Of a stretch of 64,000 bases of DNA, positions 61,676-64,000 are shown piece by piece. Position 1 is the first letter of the stretch; each line of letters starts with the position of its first letter. The translations under genes were made by a program, and so were the position numbers. The notes beneath the pieces are model-generated. The model was not told the DNA's origin and did no database searches. It saw only the letters and a list, made by a program, of their open reading frames with translations. This DNA comes from Balanoglossus misakiensis. Taxonomy: Eukaryota; Hemichordata. The stretch is taken from contig CM082577.2 in the NCBI GenBank assembly GCA_040954595.2, positions 10,168,001-10,232,000 of the forward strand, read 5' to 3'.

Positions 61676-64000
61676 CTACTTCATCATCGACGCCAGCTCT
61701 TCTGTCAAATCATTGAACATGTCATCGATTTCGTTGAATATGTCCCCTCCTTCATTCTCCTCTTTCTTCCCTGGTGCAGTCGTCGGCTGCTCTCTGCAAG
61801 GGGATAAGAAAAATCAACCTTAGTTTGCGAAATTGCACTGGGAAAACTGAGAAAAAACTTAAAATTGTGCTGCTTGTTGTTTTAGTATGCATTGGGGTTT
61901 AATCTTTCCACTCCAATGAAAATTAAAACGAAATGATTCTTGCTGAGCTACTTCAGTGTATCTTTTGCTTGAGAGCTCAGCTAGGGTTAATGGAAATGTG
62001 ATGACAAACACGTTTCCCTAAAACCAGAATATTTCCGTCAACAAGTTGTCTGGTTTTGCTAAGACTGGCTTTGTTCCACCAGATATCAGTGGTGTATGGT
62101 TCCTTTCAGTAGCCGAACACCACCAGTCCAAAAATATAATATCTGATGTATGCATAATGGATCATTTCCATAATACAAATAATTGTGAGTTTTTATTATT
62201 TTAGCCAAATGAAAGGTTAGTAGTGACCACTGTGTAATCCTCTGGGGACAAATTATGTAGGATATGCAAAATAAAGGCTGTGAAACACCGTATCTAAAAC
62301 ATATTTGAAGAAAAATCAGCCCCTTTTTGGTTGGCATCACTGACCTACAAAACATGTCTCTGAAATGCTAATGTTGGCAGTTGAGTCTTGGCTGCCGAGT
62401 GAGATCTCTTCCTCACTTCCCCCTAAGTCTCAATGACTGTCACTCTAAAACTAATCCTATCACAAAGTATCGCACCCCGCTGTCCTTTCCAAACAATGCC
62501 GGCAAAGTCTCTGACAACGCAACACTTGGCACGGAATCAAACCATGACATTTTGCAGACACACATTATCTACAATGTACATGTACATGTCGCAACGACTG
62601 GAGAAAAAAAATTGGTTGTGCTTACTTTTCTACCGGTATGTCAAAGTCATCAAAGTCTGACAGGAGAGCAGATTCCGAGGACAGACTGTCTCTCCGTTTA
62701 GGTGTGGGTGGAGGAACTTTCCTACCAGTGATCTGGTCTGAAGAAACGAAAAAGAAGGAGAAATCAGTGATAACATTTCACGACAAGCACAGTCCATTCT
62801 CATCAGTGTAAAGGCACAATACTTCCACAAAAATGGCATTTGATTCATTAATATGTAGCAGATTCTATTCAAATGACTGTGCATTTAGCAATCTTTTGCC
62901 TTCATGTTTGAGGCGTGATAATGGCTTTACTGTCATTTGTCATAACACAGCACAACTGGCATACGAACACCCGACCATTACAAGACAGGAACGGAAAAAA
63001 ACCTACCTTCTCCACCTGTAGAGGCTGGTCTCCTCGGTACAGGTTTGGTTGCCGGTGCTCTCTTTACTCCACTAGCCGCCACAGAGACCTCACTCTGCAG
63101 TTCGTTTTCCCCCTGCGACGATTCGTAGTGCGACCTGGGCGAAGACTGCGAGCCCTTCTTGGCCGGCTGCTTCTTGATGGTGTCCGTGTTCTCGTTCTCG
63201 AACGCCGACAGCATGCTTTCGACGTTTTCCGAGTCGGAGTCGGAAAAGGTGGCGGCGTCCGTGTGGTTGAGCACAACCTCTGCCTTTTCGTACTCCTGCG
63301 AGTAAATGTCCTTCTCGCTTTCGGTCGGCGTCCACGCCTTCTGCGGCAGGGCGACGGGTGCCTGGGGAGGTTTTGCATACTGCTGCGTGGGTTTCTGCGG
63401 CTTGGCGGTCACAACCGGCTTGGCCTTGGTGGGGGAACCGTGGTGGTGGTGGTGGTGATGATGATGATGCTTTTGCTGGGGTTGCTGCCCCTTACCGAAT
63501 GTTTTCATCTGCTGTTGCTGGGCCGCCGACGCTTTCCCAGGCACTGTAACGGCAGCACTTTTCGGCGGCCCGTGGGGCTGGAGGGTGACCCGAGCTCCCT
63601 TTTTGGCCTGAACTGTCTTTGTCGGGTGCTGGCCCGGCTTTGGTTTGGGTGTGGGCGCTATGACCGTCCGCGGTTGACCTGAAATTCCCAGCAAGAGCTC
63701 CTCCGGGGTTATGACGGCTCCGTTCGTTTCCAGCTCGCCGTCCGCGTTAAACTGAGTCCTCACGTACAGTCCCTGCTGCGACTCGAAGTCCTGGTCGTTG
63801 AACGATTTCGACCGGTTCCGCTGCGACCGCCTCGTGATGGTCGCGTACTTTTCCTCGGCGGAGAGCGGCGGTCGCTTGGCCGCGTTGTAACTGTCGTCCT
63901 TCGATCCCTGCCTCCTCAGCGCGGGGTGGTGATAGCTGTTCCCCTGGTGCACGTACGCGGTGGAGGCACCGGACATCTGTTGTTGGGGCAAGACCGCCGA
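61676..64000 (-). CDS. Unidentified disordered protein, 5'-partial
   Basis: Exons 63007->64000, 62626-62737 and 61676-61793 join in phase to 407 residues plus stop, open to the window edge. A Met at 63976 could be a start, but the frame is open upstream, so I treat it as internal. I do not recognise the family. The first 330 residues are low-complexity and basic (SRNRSKSFNDQDF-like Ser/Arg stretches, Gln runs, ten consecutive His at about 63441-63470, many Pro-Lys pairs). An acidic DSDSENVESMLSAFENEN stretch follows, then PPPTPKRRDSLSSES and SDFDDFDIP, and a helical C-terminus IFNEIDDMFNDLTEELASMM before the stop. This pattern resembles a disordered adaptor or cytoskeletal scaffold with one amphipathic C-terminal helix, but that is inference. 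It reads in the same direction as the TRPM genes. Confidence 0.7.

Overview
The window is animal nuclear DNA. It holds compact multi-exon genes with GT-AG introns of roughly 100-2,000 bp, AT-rich non-coding DNA, many short non-autonomous transposon copies, and proteins that exist only in animals (a polycystin-1-type receptor-channel and TRPM channels). The gene content, modest introns and frequent ACATGTACATGT-like words fit a marine invertebrate. Amphioxus or another invertebrate deuterostome is my best guess, but the sequence alone does not settle the species. I see no prokaryotic operon, rRNA, convincing tRNA or CRISPR.

Layout, left to right. (1) + strand, 92-10494: the 3' two thirds of a polycystin-1-like gene. 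Fifteen exons join in phase to 1,503 residues covering a GAIN/GPS module, a PLAT domain, about 11 membrane segments and the polycystin (TOP) domain; its 5' end lies outside the window. (2) - strand, 13917-17522: a complete five-exon CPPED1-type metallophosphatase (301 residues). (3) - strand, 19960-33790: TRPM gene A, 23 coding exons, 1,434 residues. (4) - strand, 38689-57171: TRPM gene B, 25 coding exons, 1,686 residues. A and B are head-to-tail paralogues sharing most exon lengths and phases through the channel core. They differ in the N-terminus (A lacks a Cys-rich exon) and entirely in the C-terminal tail. (5) - strand, 61676 to the right edge: the last three exons of a disordered, Pro/Gln/His-rich protein I could not name.

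The PKD1-like gene and CPPED1 are convergent. CPPED1, both TRPM genes and the last gene all read leftwards. The PKD1-like subunit and the two TRPM channels would all sit in membranes and handle cations, but nothing in the sequence shows that they act together.

The space between exons is rich in small inverted-repeat elements. I recognise at least eight families with two or more copies or clear terminal inverted repeats, including a ~194-bp family flanked by TTAA with three copies. Several copies lie within a few bases of splice sites. No clearly new biological system is evident. The most distinctive signals are the element-splice-site juxtapositions, an intronic near-perfect hairpin, a polycystin pore with Lys at the usual Asp position, and a triple REQLL motif in the tail of TRPM B.
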